A stretch of DNA of 11,933 nucleotides from Bacillota bacterium (GTDB lineage: Bacteria > Bacillota > Clostridia > Acetivibrionales > Acetivibrionaceae), in contig JAEZUI010000265.1 in assembly GCA_023421115.1 (NCBI GenBank), forward strand, positions 1 through 11,933, in the 5' to 3' direction. Numbering within the stretch: position 1 is the stretch's first letter; each line of letters opens with the position of its first letter. The notes below the pieces were generated by a model. The model saw nothing but the letters and a program-made list of their open reading frames with translations. It searched no databases and was not told the DNA's origin. The position numbers and the translations under genes were made by a program. This document shows positions 1-7,578 of this stretch, piece by piece.

Positions 1-1
1 C

Positions 2-187
2 GGTAAAATAAACTATCTCTTGAGTGAAGACGATACAAGGGTATTTTTGTTAAAAGGTGACAGTATTATGAGCGATGGCATGGCTTTAGCAGAAAAGAGA
101 TTAAGAAATGCACTTTTGGAAAAAATGGCGTATCAGCAGTTTATATTGAAGACTGATGTTGTTAACTTCAGGGAGTACTTAAAATAA
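2..187 (+). CDS. C-terminal fragment of an unrecognised protein (5' truncated by window)
   Basis: An open frame enters from the left edge and runs for 61 codons to a TAA at 185-187. The other plus frame at the edge stops at once (TAA at 4-6). The visible tail starts GKINYLLSEDD and ends NFREYLK. It is charged, probably mixed beta then helical, with no membrane segment, signal or metal motif. I do not recognise the family. It ends only 14 bp before the stop codon of the convergent PP2C gene, with no hairpin terminator between them, so transcripts from the two sides probably overlap. Its closeness to a kinase/phosphatase pair could mean a shared signalling role, but nothing in these 61 residues shows that. 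Coding status rests on the open frame, the stop at the gene boundary and ordinary codon use. Confidence 0.6.
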   Translation, partial: GKINYLLSEDDTRVFLLKGDSIMSDGMALAEKRLRNALLEKMAYQQFILKTDVVNFREYLK

Positions 188-201
188 GATTTAAAATGGC
201 C

Positions 202-1020
202 TTACACAATATCAAGAATTTTTATTACTGAAACAGTAACATTATCAGTTCCATAATTGCCTAGTGCTAAATCAATCAGGTCTTTACATATTGAAGCACT
301 AGTGTCAGCAATGGATAGATGAAATTTTATTTCTTCGTCGGTTAGAAAATTTGAAAGTCCATCACTACACACAAGATAGGTATCTCCTCTTAAAACGGTT
401 AATTCATCGGAGTAATCTGCCTCCATTATACCAAGAGAAGGGTTTGTGCCGAGATACCTCGTTAGTATGTCTTTGCTCTTGTGGAATCTGGCCGTATAGC
501 TGTTCAAAACTCCAAGACGTATAAGTCTTTCCGCTTCAGTATGGTCGGTTGTGAGTTTTGCCAGATTTGAGTCACGCAATAGGTATACTCTGCTATCTCC
601 AATATTTAGGGACATTGCTTTGTCGCGGCAGAATACAATAGATGCTAAAGTGGTCCCCATTCTTTTCCCTAACGATAATGCTTGTTCATATATTATTTTA
701 TTGGTTTTTTTTATATGATTATCTAAAGGCTCTTTTAAATCTGATAATATTGTGCAAGTTCGAAAGTTGCTTTTATAGAATTCGTGTAAGGCTTGAACAG
801 CCAAAAAAGATGCTTCTTCTCCAAATTGCTCACCTCCCATACCGTCGCAAACAGCAAAAATGAATTGCTGGTCGGAAGTTTTTGTTGAAATACATAGAGG
901 ATCGGTAATAGAGTCTTTTTTCATAAAAGCACCGTTAAAATAAAAATTATCTTCATTTTTACTGCGTATATCTCCTTTAGTTGTCATAACGGATGCGTCA
1001 ATTTTAAGAATCATACTCAT
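202..1020 (-). CDS. PP2C-family Ser/Thr protein phosphatase
   Basis: A 272-residue, single-domain, metal-dependent protein phosphatase of the bacterial PrpC/Stp type. It should remove phosphate from Ser/Thr residues in the cytoplasm. All usual PP2C motifs are present in order: RSKNEDN (19-25), DGMGG (59-63), GTT (122-124), GDSR (141-144), DH (159-160), SDGL (219-222) and GTDNVT (257-262). The predicted metal-ligand aspartates D24, D59, D220 and D259 are all intact, so it should be active. There is no signal peptide or membrane segment. The start has an AGGTGG ribosome site 6 nt upstream; a second ATG two codons later is also possible. It lies 12 bp downstream of the kinase gene on the same strand, so the two are almost certainly co-transcribed and the kinase is its likely counterpart. 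Confidence 0.95.
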   Translation of the reverse strand: MSMILKIDASVMTTKGDIRSKNEDNFYFNGAFMKKDSITDPLCISTKTSDQQFIFAVCDGMGGEQFGEEASFLAVQALHEFYKSNFRTCTILSDLKEPLDNHIKKTNKIIYEQALSLGKRMGTTLASIVFCRDKAMSLNIGDSRVYLLRDSNLAKLTTDHTEAERLIRLGVLNSYTARFHKSKDILTRYLGTNPSLGIMEADYSDELTVLRGDTYLVCSDGLSNFLTDEEIKFHLSIADTSASICKDLIDLALGNYGTDNVTVSVIKILDIV

Positions 1021-1032
1021 AGCTCACCACCT

Positions 1033-3036
1033 TTAGATGTAAATCCATTCATCTTCAATATTGTCCTTTATACAAATTTGAGTTTTATTAAGACCATTTG
1101 GTTGGATTTTGTAAGTTTTGTTTTGATCGCTTTTATTGCAGTAATAGATCCAATCATCTACTACATTGATATAGTCGGTGTAATCGTCATTGAGCTTTTC
1201 CTTTTCGGAACCGTCACTACGGATTCTATATAGTTTACTCATATCGTTTTTATTACAATAAAAGACCCAATCTTTGTATACATTTATATTAGTTGACATA
1301 TCATCACAGATTATCTCTGTTTTTGTTCCGGAAGTATTTATTTTGTAAAGTTTCATATGGTCACTTTTGTTGCAGAAATATATCCATTCATCGGTGATGC
1401 AAAAATAGCTTGCTTCATCATTGGAAATTCTTGTTTTTTCTTTTCCGTGAACACTTATTCTATAAAGTCTGCCATTGTCGCTTTTGTTGCAGTAATATAG
1501 GAAACCGTGGTATAAGCTTAGGTTATATGCTTTGTCACTGCTCAATTTTATCTTTTCTGTACCGTCGATTTTTGCTTTGTATATGCTGTAACCGTCAGAT
1601 TCGTTGCAATAATAAATCCAATTTTGTTCTACATTTAAATACAAACAGCTATCAGCTATAACTTTTTTTCTATGGCTTCCGTCTATATTGATACGGTAAA
1701 TGTGCTCACAATCAGAGGAGTTGCAGTAATAGATCCAGTTATCTTCTATATTGACGAACCATGCTTCATCGGAAGTTAGCTTTATTGTTTGAGTTTTGTC
1801 AGGGCTAATCTTATACATATTGTGCTTGTGATTAGGACATGATATATATATCCATTCACCCATTGAGCAAACGAGACTTCCGTTTACTATGTTGCCGTGC
1901 ATATTTGTATTTCCGTTTACAAGGTCCAAGTTCAAAGGAGTATTATGGCATTGTAATAGGGAAGCTTGGGTGTTATTGATTAACTGTGTATAGTTTTCAA
2001 TAATATCAGTGTTATTTATTAATGCTGTCTCAGGAATAATATTCATAGTTTGTGGGGAGTTTGTTTTTTTCTTTGATAAGACAATCTTTTGCCTTTCAAT
2101 GTAGGACATATCGTAACATGCTTCGATTAAAGCCTTTTTGACTTCTTCAGGAGATACATACCTATTGGAAGGTTTGTATTCACATAACTTAAGTATAACA
2201 TTACCTAGTTTTGGGTGCGCATTACATGGTGGTACCATGGCTTCACCGAGCAGGCGTTTTTCTACAGCGATTTCACTGTCTTTTATGCGAAGCTCTATAG
2301 GGAAAGGGGGCATAAATGGATACCTGGAGTTATTTAGAAGTTTGTAAAGTAAAATGCCTAAAGAATAAAGGTCAGCTCTCGTATCGTAGGCTTCGCCTTT
2401 GTATACTTCCGGGGCCATATAGAGAGGTGTGCCGCGAATTGAGGAGGAAAAGCCTGTTGACAGTTCCCGTGCAATTCCGAAATCACCTAATTTGTAGCGT
2501 TTATCTTTTGATACAAATATATTTTCATCCTTTATATCTCTATGAACAATGTTCTTTTTCGAACACAGTTCTAAAGCAGCACATATATCGAGACCGATAT
2601 TTACAACATCATCTATAGATAAATCTTTCTCCTCAATATATTTGTTGAGTGGTGTAAGATACTCCATTCTGATTAAAATATCCCAGGCGATTTTATCTGG
2701 GTTTTTCTCTACAGTATGATCTTCATAACTTACTATATTACTGTTGCCCCTGAGGTTATAAAGCATTACAATTTCATTTATTATACTTTTTACAGCATCT
2801 TCAAAATAAAGCTTTAGTAGGTTTTCTTCATTTCCTAAAGTTGATATGGCTTCGTTGTATTGTTCTTTAGTAGGAATGCTCATGAGTTTTAAGGCGGACT
2901 CATATTTATAGCCCCATTCTTCTTTTGATATCTTATAGACTTTTCCATAACTGCCCTGACCTACAAATTTTTCTATGTACCAACTGCCCCAAAAAGGTTC
3001 ATATCTTTTTACGTAGTTATCCTTTGAATAATTCAT
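1033..3036 (-). CDS. Soluble Ser/Thr protein kinase with C-terminal seven-repeat (DUF5050-like) propeller domain
   Basis: A 667-residue Hanks-type kinase. The catalytic domain covers roughly residues 18-310: glycine loop GQGSYGKV (26-33), ATP-binding Lys50 (SALK), probable helix-C Glu88, catalytic loop HRDIKDEN (165-172), DFG (185-187), and GTPLYMAPE (202-210). All key residues are present and it is an RD kinase. There is an insert of about 30 residues between strand 3 and helix C. A polar Asn/Thr/Gln-rich linker follows (about 320-385). The C-terminal part holds seven repeats of about 39 residues with the core WIYYCNKSD, then LY-I, then DG, plus a final EWIYI. This resembles DUF5050-type propellers. 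No hydrophobic segment separates the two parts, unlike PrkC/PknB, so I infer the whole protein is cytoplasmic. The start has AGGAGG a few nt upstream. It heads an operon with the PP2C gene. Confidence 0.93.
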   Translation of the reverse strand: MNYSKDNYVKRYEPFWGSWYIEKFVGQGSYGKVYKISKEEWGYKYESALKLMSIPTKEQYNEAISTLGNEENLLKLYFEDAVKSIINEIVMLYNLRGNSNIVSYEDHTVEKNPDKIAWDILIRMEYLTPLNKYIEEKDLSIDDVVNIGLDICAALELCSKKNIVHRDIKDENIFVSKDKRYKLGDFGIARELSTGFSSSIRGTPLYMAPEVYKGEAYDTRADLYSLGILLYKLLNNSRYPFMPPFPIELRIKDSEIAVEKRLLGEAMVPPCNAHPKLGNVILKLCEYKPSNRYVSPEEVKKALIEACYDMSYIERQKIVLSKKKTNSPQTMNIIPETALINNTDIIENYTQLINNTQASLLQCHNTPLNLDLVNGNTNMHGNIVNGSLVCSMGEWIYISCPNHKHNMYKISPDKTQTIKLTSDEAWFVNIEDNWIYYCNSSDCEHIYRINIDGSHRKKVIADSCLYLNVEQNWIYYCNESDGYSIYKAKIDGTEKIKLSSDKAYNLSLYHGFLYYCNKSDNGRLYRISVHGKEKTRISNDEASYFCITDEWIYFCNKSDHMKLYKINTSGTKTEIICDDMSTNINVYKDWVFYCNKNDMSKLYRIRSDGSEKEKLNDDYTDYINVVDDWIYYCNKSDQNKTYKIQPNGLNKTQICIKDNIEDEWIYI
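1037..1890 (-). repeat. Seven in-gene ~117-bp repeats encoding ~39-residue WIYYCN blades
   Basis: This is the 3' third of the kinase gene. On the minus strand each unit begins with a core like D/N-W-I-Y-Y-C-N-x-S-D, continues with x-x-x-L/I-Y-R/K-I, then D-G, and ends with an acidic/aliphatic stretch leading into the next WIYY. Units two and three are each exactly 39 residues when counted. The first unit lacks the Cys (WIYISCPN), the fourth begins GFLYYCN, and the last is shortened to about 35 residues before a terminal EWIYI that could close the ring. The boundaries given are approximate. Confidence 0.85.
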
Positions 3037-3203
3037 TACAAAAGAAACCTCCTAAATACTTTTAGATGAGCTGTTTTGTTTTAATAGGAAAACATAATGT
3101 GGCTGCAAGTACAAATATACAATAAAAAACATTAAGATCTGCATTTGATAATGTCAATAAGATTCTATTAGGAATGAAGTTCACATATATTTTAATATAT
3201 ATA

Positions 3204-3232
3204 TTTTATCATATATGCATAATTTGAGTCAA
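3204..3232 (-). promoter_or_regulatory. Candidate sigma-A promoter of the kinase-phosphatase operon
   Basis: Read on the minus strand, TTGACT (3232-3227) is a five-of-six match to the -35 hexamer. It is followed after 16 nt by GATAAA (3210-3205), or after 17 nt by ATAAAA, in an AT-rich stretch. Transcription would start near 3197 and give a leader of about 160 nt before the kinase ATG. No other hexamer pair this good was seen closer to the gene. The call rests on motif match alone. Confidence 0.45.
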
Positions 3233-3307
3233 TTGGAGTTCTACCTGAAAACATGAAAGCAAGGTGAGTATATTCTCTAAATGATTGCTTTTATTAAATG
3301 TTTTTAA

Positions 3308-3370
3308 ACTTTGTATAATATTGTTAGTTATTCTTGCCGATAGTATTGTCGATAACTAAGTATACAAAGT
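3308..3370. repeat. 63-bp nested inverted-repeat element
   Basis: The outer arms ACTTTGTATA (3308-3317) and TATACAAAGT (3361-3370) are perfect 10-bp reverse complements. Inside them TTAGTTAT (3324-3331) and ATAACTAA (3352-3359) form a second perfect 8-bp pair, offset by a 6-nt bulge on the left and 1 nt on the right. A short CGA/TCG pair (3338-3340, 3349-3351) may close the centre. As RNA this is one long hairpin; as DNA it could be a small non-autonomous element or a binding site. No target-site duplication is evident at its ends, and no T-run directly follows that would make it a standard terminator. Confidence 0.6.
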
Positions 3371-3472
3371 AAAATTGTACTTTTTTTGTAATCAACATTA
3401 TTAAGTGAAACTTATTTTAAAAGGGTGAGGAAGGTAAGGCAATATTTAATCTCGTGTTTATGTAAAAAATTA

Positions 3473-3501
3473 TTGCGTTTGTAATAGAATTATGGTACCA
3501 T
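3473..3501 (+). promoter_or_regulatory. Candidate promoter of the sugar importer operon
   Basis: TTGCGT (3473-3478) and TACCAT (3496-3501) are spaced by 17 nt. Each matches the sigma-A consensus only partly (three and four of six), so the promoter itself is weak. The case rests mainly on position: a LacI-type operator begins at the last base of the -10 hexamer, exactly where a repressor would block the start site. Transcription would begin around 3508. Confidence 0.35.
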
Positions 3502-3535
3502 TTACTCAAACGGTTTAGTAAACCGGTTTCTTTAA
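3501..3535. promoter_or_regulatory. Two overlapping LacI-family-type operators
   Basis: The first site (3501-3522) begins TTTACT and ends AGTAAA around a central CG at 3511-3512. Its two 11-bp halves agree at 9 of 11 positions. A second, weaker site (3514-3535) is centred 13 bp downstream on the perfect palindrome AAACCGGTTT (3520-3529), with halves agreeing at 8 of 11. The sites share GGTTTAGTAAA. CG-centred dyads of this kind are typical of LacI/GalR sugar repressors. No such regulator is encoded in the window. The likely role is sugar-responsive repression of the importer operon. Confidence 0.6.
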
Positions 3536-3770
3536 AGATATAAATAGGCTTTGAAATAAAAAAGAGACAATATAACAAATACATTATATAGATAGATAAA
3601 CTATGTATTACTGAGATATATTACATACTAGGGAGTATAGCTTTTCTAATTAAATAGATTTTTTCAATACAGCTAAAAAGGAATAAACGATTTTAGGTGC
3701 AATGTTCAACAGATACTATGTGGATTTGTATATTGATTTTTTATTGGGTAATTTCAAAAAAGCTTTGCAA

Positions 3771-3801
3771 TTGTCAATTCAAAAAGTTTGGTTTATATAC
3801 T
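3771..3801 (+). promoter_or_regulatory. Possible second promoter in the importer leader
   Basis: TTGTCA (3771-3776, five of six to the -35 consensus) is followed after 17 nt by TATATA (3794-3799), or after 19 nt by TATACT (3796-3801). The transcript would start roughly 65 nt before the permease ATG. It overlaps an 8-bp inverted repeat (TCAATTCA 3774-3781 and TGAATTGA 3805-3812) that could be a regulatory dyad or chance in AT-rich DNA. Confidence 0.3.
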
Positions 3802-3872
3802 CTATGAATTGAGTTTTGTATAAGTAGTTTTTGAAAGAATCTTTTTAAATTCTTCGTGAGGTGATTGGTAAA

Positions 3873-4853
3873 ATGTCAACAAGTACGAACACTACACCGG
3901 ATATAAACATCCAAATGAACAAAAAAAGCTTATGGAAAAAATCAGCTTTTCTCAAAGAACTGGTAACAAACAAAGCGTTGTTTTTGATGTTGTTGCCGCC
4001 ATTTATCTTGATATTTATCAACTACTATTTACCCATGTTTGGTGTCATTATTGCCTTTAAGAATTTTAACTATGCTGATGGTTTTTTAAAAAGCCCTTGG
4101 GCAGGTTTAAAGAATTTCGAGTTTCTTTTCATGTCTAATAAAGCATGGGAGATAACACGAAACACTATCGTATACAATTTGTTTTTCATTTTTCTGGGAT
4201 TGGTTTTTGCCGTTATATTTGCATTAGCTCTCAATGAATTGAAAAACAAGTTTGCTGCTAAGTTTTATCAGTCTGTAATATTTTTACCCTACTTTCTCTC
4301 ATGGGTAGTAGTGGCTTATCTAGTACTCGCAGTTCTTGATCCTAATGGATTCTTTAATAAAACAATTGCTAGAGTGCTAAACATTAATACTATAGATTGG
4401 TACGCTTCGCCTCAGTATTGGCCATTTATACTTGTGTTGGTTAATCTTTGGAAGAATATTGGTTACGGTATAGTCATCTATTTGGCTGGAATCACAGGAA
4501 TTGACCAAGAATATTATGAAGCTGCCGTATTAGATGGTGCAAATAAGTTGCAACAGATAAGGTATATTACACTCCCGTTTCTAGTTCCTTTTATGATTGT
4601 AACTACTATCATCAACCTTGGTAATATCTTCAGAGCTGATTTTGGTCTTTTTTATCAGGTTACGATGCAGCAGGGGCTTTTAGCACCTACAACGGAAGTT
4701 CTTGACACATATATATACAAAGCTTTAATTTTTTCCGGAGATATAGGTATGTCATCCGCAGCTGGGGTATACCAATCAATTGTAGGATTTCTTACGGTAT
4801 TGTTTGCGAATTGGGCTGTGGGTAAAATCAGCAATGAAAATAGAATATTCTAA
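3873..4853 (+). CDS. Sugar ABC transporter permease, LplB-like
   Basis: A 326-residue integral membrane subunit of a carbohydrate ABC importer (binding-protein-dependent transport inner-membrane family). About six membrane spans are visible: LFLMLLPPFILIFI near the start, then segments around IVYNLFFIFLGLVF, FLPYFLSWVVVAYL, WPFILVLVNLW, FLVPFMIVTTII and IVGFLTVLFA. The cytoplasmic EAA loop that docks the ATPase is at residues 216-224 (EAAVLDGAN), followed by IRYITLPFL. Overall character matches the LplB/YtcP-type permeases that work with DUF3502-type binding proteins. An upstream in-frame GTG at 3861 is possible, but ATG 3873 sits 7 nt after a GAGGTGAT ribosome site, so I prefer it. It is first in the three-gene importer operon. 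Confidence 0.93.
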   Translation: MSTSTNTTPDINIQMNKKSLWKKSAFLKELVTNKALFLMLLPPFILIFINYYLPMFGVIIAFKNFNYADGFLKSPWAGLKNFEFLFMSNKAWEITRNTIVYNLFFIFLGLVFAVIFALALNELKNKFAAKFYQSVIFLPYFLSWVVVAYLVLAVLDPNGFFNKTIARVLNINTIDWYASPQYWPFILVLVNLWKNIGYGIVIYLAGITGIDQEYYEAAVLDGANKLQQIRYITLPFLVPFMIVTTIINLGNIFRADFGLFYQVTMQQGLLAPTTEVLDTYIYKALIFSGDIGMSSAAGVYQSIVGFLTVLFANWAVGKISNENRIF

Positions 4854-4970
4854 TTTGTATCGCTGGTTATTTGTTTGGTACATCAATAAATGAAAAATTA
4901 AATGCAATAGAATTTCTTATATTATTAAAATGATATGAAAAATATAATTTGCGTATTTTGGGAGGAAAAT

Positions 4971-5894
4971 ATGAAGTCAGAAAAAATACAAACATCTTCA
5001 AGATTAAATTCCATTTCACCTGCTACTAATATAGTACTTAATGTGTTCTTTATTGCTTATTGTGTTTTGTGTATAGCTCCTTTGATTTTGATTTTCATGG
5101 TTTCTATTACAGAACAGACATCTCTTGCAATTAACGGATACACTTTTTTTCCAAGCAAGATAAGTTTTGATGCATATAAGTATTTGTTCAGTGATCTTGA
5201 AAAATTGTTTAGATCCTATGGTGTTACAATTTTTGCTTGTGTTGTAGGTACATTTTTTTGTGTAGTATTTACTATGATGTATTCATATCCTATATCTAGG
5301 AAATCTTTTAAATATAGAAACTTTTTCTCCTTTTTTATATTCTTTACCATGCTTTTTCAAGGAGGATTAGTACCATGGTATATACTATATACCAAGTACT
5401 TGGGTTTGAAGAACAGTTTAATTGCATTGATTATGCCAGCTGTCATGAATGCGTTTTATGTGCTGATTACCAAAACTTTTTTCTCAATCAATATACCTGA
5501 CTCGGTATTAGAAGCAGCTAGAATAGATGGAGCTAGTGAGTTTAATATATTTTTTACGATTGTAATCCCGATGTCTAAGCCTGTTATAGCTACAATAGCA
5601 TTATTTGCATCGCTGAGCTACTGGAATGATTGGTACCTTTGTCTCTTATTCATCAATGATCCTAAATACTACAATCTTCAATATTCAATGTATCAAGCTC
5701 TGCGTTCCCTCCAGTTTCTGACATCATCTTTGGCATCAGCTTCTGGAAACACTTCAAGTGCATTGGCAAATGTACCAGGAGAGACTCTGCGTATGGCTAT
5801 GGCAATAATAGGGATAGGGCCCATTGTATTTGCATATCCTTTCTTTCAGAAATATTTTATAAAGGGTCTTACTATTGGTGCGGTAAAAGGTTGA
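4971..5894 (+). CDS. Sugar ABC transporter permease, LplC-like
   Basis: The second permease of the importer, 307 residues, with about six membrane spans (for example VFFIAYCVLCIAPLILIFMV near the N-terminus and FFSFFIFFTMLFQGG in the middle). It has the EAA loop at residues 181-189 (EAARIDGAS), followed by FFTIVIPMSKPV. The C-terminal YFIKGLTIGAVKG is characteristic of this permease family. An in-frame ATG exists 12 codons upstream at 4935, but ATG 4971 has GGGAGG ending 5 nt before it and removes an untypical N-terminus, so I place the start there. It pairs with the upstream permease across a 117-bp gap without a terminator. The sugar transported cannot be read from the sequence. Confidence 0.93.
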   Translation: MKSEKIQTSSRLNSISPATNIVLNVFFIAYCVLCIAPLILIFMVSITEQTSLAINGYTFFPSKISFDAYKYLFSDLEKLFRSYGVTIFACVVGTFFCVVFTMMYSYPISRKSFKYRNFFSFFIFFTMLFQGGLVPWYILYTKYLGLKNSLIALIMPAVMNAFYVLITKTFFSINIPDSVLEAARIDGASEFNIFFTIVIPMSKPVIATIALFASLSYWNDWYLCLLFINDPKYYNLQYSMYQALRSLQFLTSSLASASGNTSSALANVPGETLRMAMAIIGIGPIVFAYPFFQKYFIKGLTIGAVKG

Positions 5895-5983
5895 TTTAGC
5901 ATTGATTTCAACATTGGTAAGAGATTATTTTTGCCACTGTTGATCAAGGTATAGACGTGATACATACTTAAGGAGGTATAATA

Positions 5984-7519
5984 ATGGTAAAAATCAAAAA
6001 GTTTGGAAGTTTAATGTCTGCTGGTTTAGCATTGAGTTTGTTGTTTTCAGGCTGTGGGGGTACGAAGCCAAATGAACCTGGAGGGACTACAGAACCTGGA
6101 GGAAGCAACACGGGTTCTCAGCTAGCACCTTATGAAATCAATGCATATTTTCTTGCTCCACAAGTTAAGGATGTGGCATTGGTAGAAGCCGAAATAAACA
6201 AGATTCTTAAGGAAAAAATTAATGCAACTATCAAACTGAACTATTTTTGGTGGGATAACTATCAGCAAAAACAGCAATTGGATGTGACTTCTGGTGAAAA
6301 GATAGATATTATGTTTTCTCCAAGTTGGTGGGGATTTAATGATTATGTAGCAAAGCAAGCATGGTTGCCGTTGGATGAGCTCCTTCAAGAGCATGGTAAG
6401 GATATTATTGCCAATATTGATCCAGCATATTTGAAAGCTCCGATTGTAAATGGAAAACTATATGCAATTCCTACATCAAAGGATATGTACGGAACTGGCG
6501 GATTTATATTTAACAAAGAACTTGTTGATAAGTACAAATTTGATATAAACTCTATCACTAAGCCTGAAGATATTGAACCATGGCTTAAGACTATCAAGGA
6601 AAATGAACCGGATATAACTCCATTCTTGTCTTCAGCGGGTGACCAGCAAGCATATTTACAACAGGATTGGAATGTTAATGTCGGTTCAGTAGATGTGCCG
6701 GTAGGCTATGCAAAAACCGGTGGGGATGTTAAGATAATAAATTTACTTGAAACAGAAGCTTCAAAAAGAATATTCAAATTAAGCCACAGCTGGTATAAAA
6801 AAGGTTATATAAACGAAGACGTCGCGACCTTGCAAGATGGAACTCCTAAAAAGAAGTCTAAGAAAGTATTTGCTTGGACAGAGCAGTTAAAGCCTGGTAA
6901 AGCAGATGAATTAGCGGCACAATTCGGATATGAGCTTGTTCAGGCAGATGCTTGGAAAGGTATTGATTATTATACTACCACTCTTGATTTGACAAACTCA
7001 CAGTTGGTAATTCCTAGGACTTCTGAGGATCCGGCAAGAGCAATGATGTTTATTAATCTTCTATTTGCAGACAAAGAGATTAAAAATCTTCTTAGCTGGG
7101 GTATTGAAAACAAGCATTATAAGAAAATCGGCGACAATCAGATTGACTTTGCTGACGGAGTTAACGCCGACAACTCTGGTTACTATGGACTTGCACAATG
7201 GTCAATGGGAGGAAGTCAATTCCTTGATTACCTATGGGCAAGTGAAAGTGCTGACAAGTGGCAGAAGATGGCTGAATTCAATGCCATTGCAAAACCGATG
7301 AAAATTGTCGGATGGACTTATGACTCCAGTAATGTAAAATCAGAAATGGCAGCACTAGCAACAGTAGGTCAGAATGAAGTGAAGCCACTTTCTCAGGGGC
7401 TAGTTGATTACGATACTTACTATCCTAATTTAAAGAAATCCCTTGAAGCTGCAGGTATTCAAAGGGTAATCGATGATTGCCAGAAATCTGTAGATGAGTT
7501 TACAAGCACATTGAAATAG
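5984..7519 (+). CDS. Extracellular sugar-binding lipoprotein of the ABC importer (DUF3502-type)
   Basis: A 511-residue substrate-binding protein. The N-terminus is a lipoprotein signal: KIKK, then a hydrophobic stretch, then the lipobox FSGC with Cys24 as the lipidated residue. A Gly/Pro/Thr-rich tether follows (about 25-48). It should be anchored to the outer face of the membrane and deliver a carbohydrate to the two permeases. The body has the mixed alpha/beta composition and aromatic patches (FWWDNY, SWWGFNDY) usual in family-1 binding proteins. The C-terminal ~60 residues (GLVDYDTYYPNLKKSLEAAG, then IQRVIDDCQKSVDEF) resemble the DUF3502 tail seen in LplA-like binding proteins. AAGGAGG precedes the ATG. 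It is last in the operon, and no ATPase or glycosidase gene is attached. The ligand is probably an oligosaccharide; its identity is unknown. Confidence 0.92.
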   Translation: MVKIKKFGSLMSAGLALSLLFSGCGGTKPNEPGGTTEPGGSNTGSQLAPYEINAYFLAPQVKDVALVEAEINKILKEKINATIKLNYFWWDNYQQKQQLDVTSGEKIDIMFSPSWWGFNDYVAKQAWLPLDELLQEHGKDIIANIDPAYLKAPIVNGKLYAIPTSKDMYGTGGFIFNKELVDKYKFDINSITKPEDIEPWLKTIKENEPDITPFLSSAGDQQAYLQQDWNVNVGSVDVPVGYAKTGGDVKIINLLETEASKRIFKLSHSWYKKGYINEDVATLQDGTPKKKSKKVFAWTEQLKPGKADELAAQFGYELVQADAWKGIDYYTTTLDLTNSQLVIPRTSEDPARAMMFINLLFADKEIKNLLSWGIENKHYKKIGDNQIDFADGVNADNSGYYGLAQWSMGGSQFLDYLWASESADKWQKMAEFNAIAKPMKIVGWTYDSSNVKSEMAALATVGQNEVKPLSQGLVDYDTYYPNLKKSLEAAGIQRVIDDCQKSVDEFTSTLK

Positions 7520-7578
7520 AATATAACTAAATTGTGTAATTAAAAATAAAGTTTTTTGTTCCCATACTATAGCAAGCC

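Larger units (their letters stand above)
3037..3872. other. Divergent intergenic region, 836 bp, no gene seen
   Basis: A very AT-rich gap between the minus-strand kinase operon and the plus-strand importer operon. I see no convincing coding frame, tRNA or known riboswitch. It contains a minus-strand promoter (3204-3232), a weak inverted repeat (AAAGCAA at 3256-3262 with TTGCTTT at 3285-3291), a 63-bp symmetric element (3308-3370), a plus-strand promoter with LacI-type operators (3473-3535), a possible second promoter (3771-3801) and a weak hairpin just before the permease ribosome site (3835-3854). The importer leader is therefore about 365 nt long if the first promoter is used. Confidence 0.7.

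Noticed and set aside
642..863. Plus-strand open frame of 73 codons inside the PP2C gene
   Set aside because: It is antisense to a complete phosphatase with all motifs; its translation is low-complexity hydrophobic and it has no ribosome site.
1410..2618. Plus-strand open frames opposite the kinase gene
   Set aside because: They are shadows of the kinase reading frame. Their Cys/Phe/Leu-rich translations are the expected complement of the WIYYCN repeats and kinase codons.
3419..3480. Short frame starting with GTG after an AAGGG-like ribosome site in the intergenic region
   Set aside because: Only about 19 codons, overlapping the -35 of the importer promoter; no sign of coding selection.
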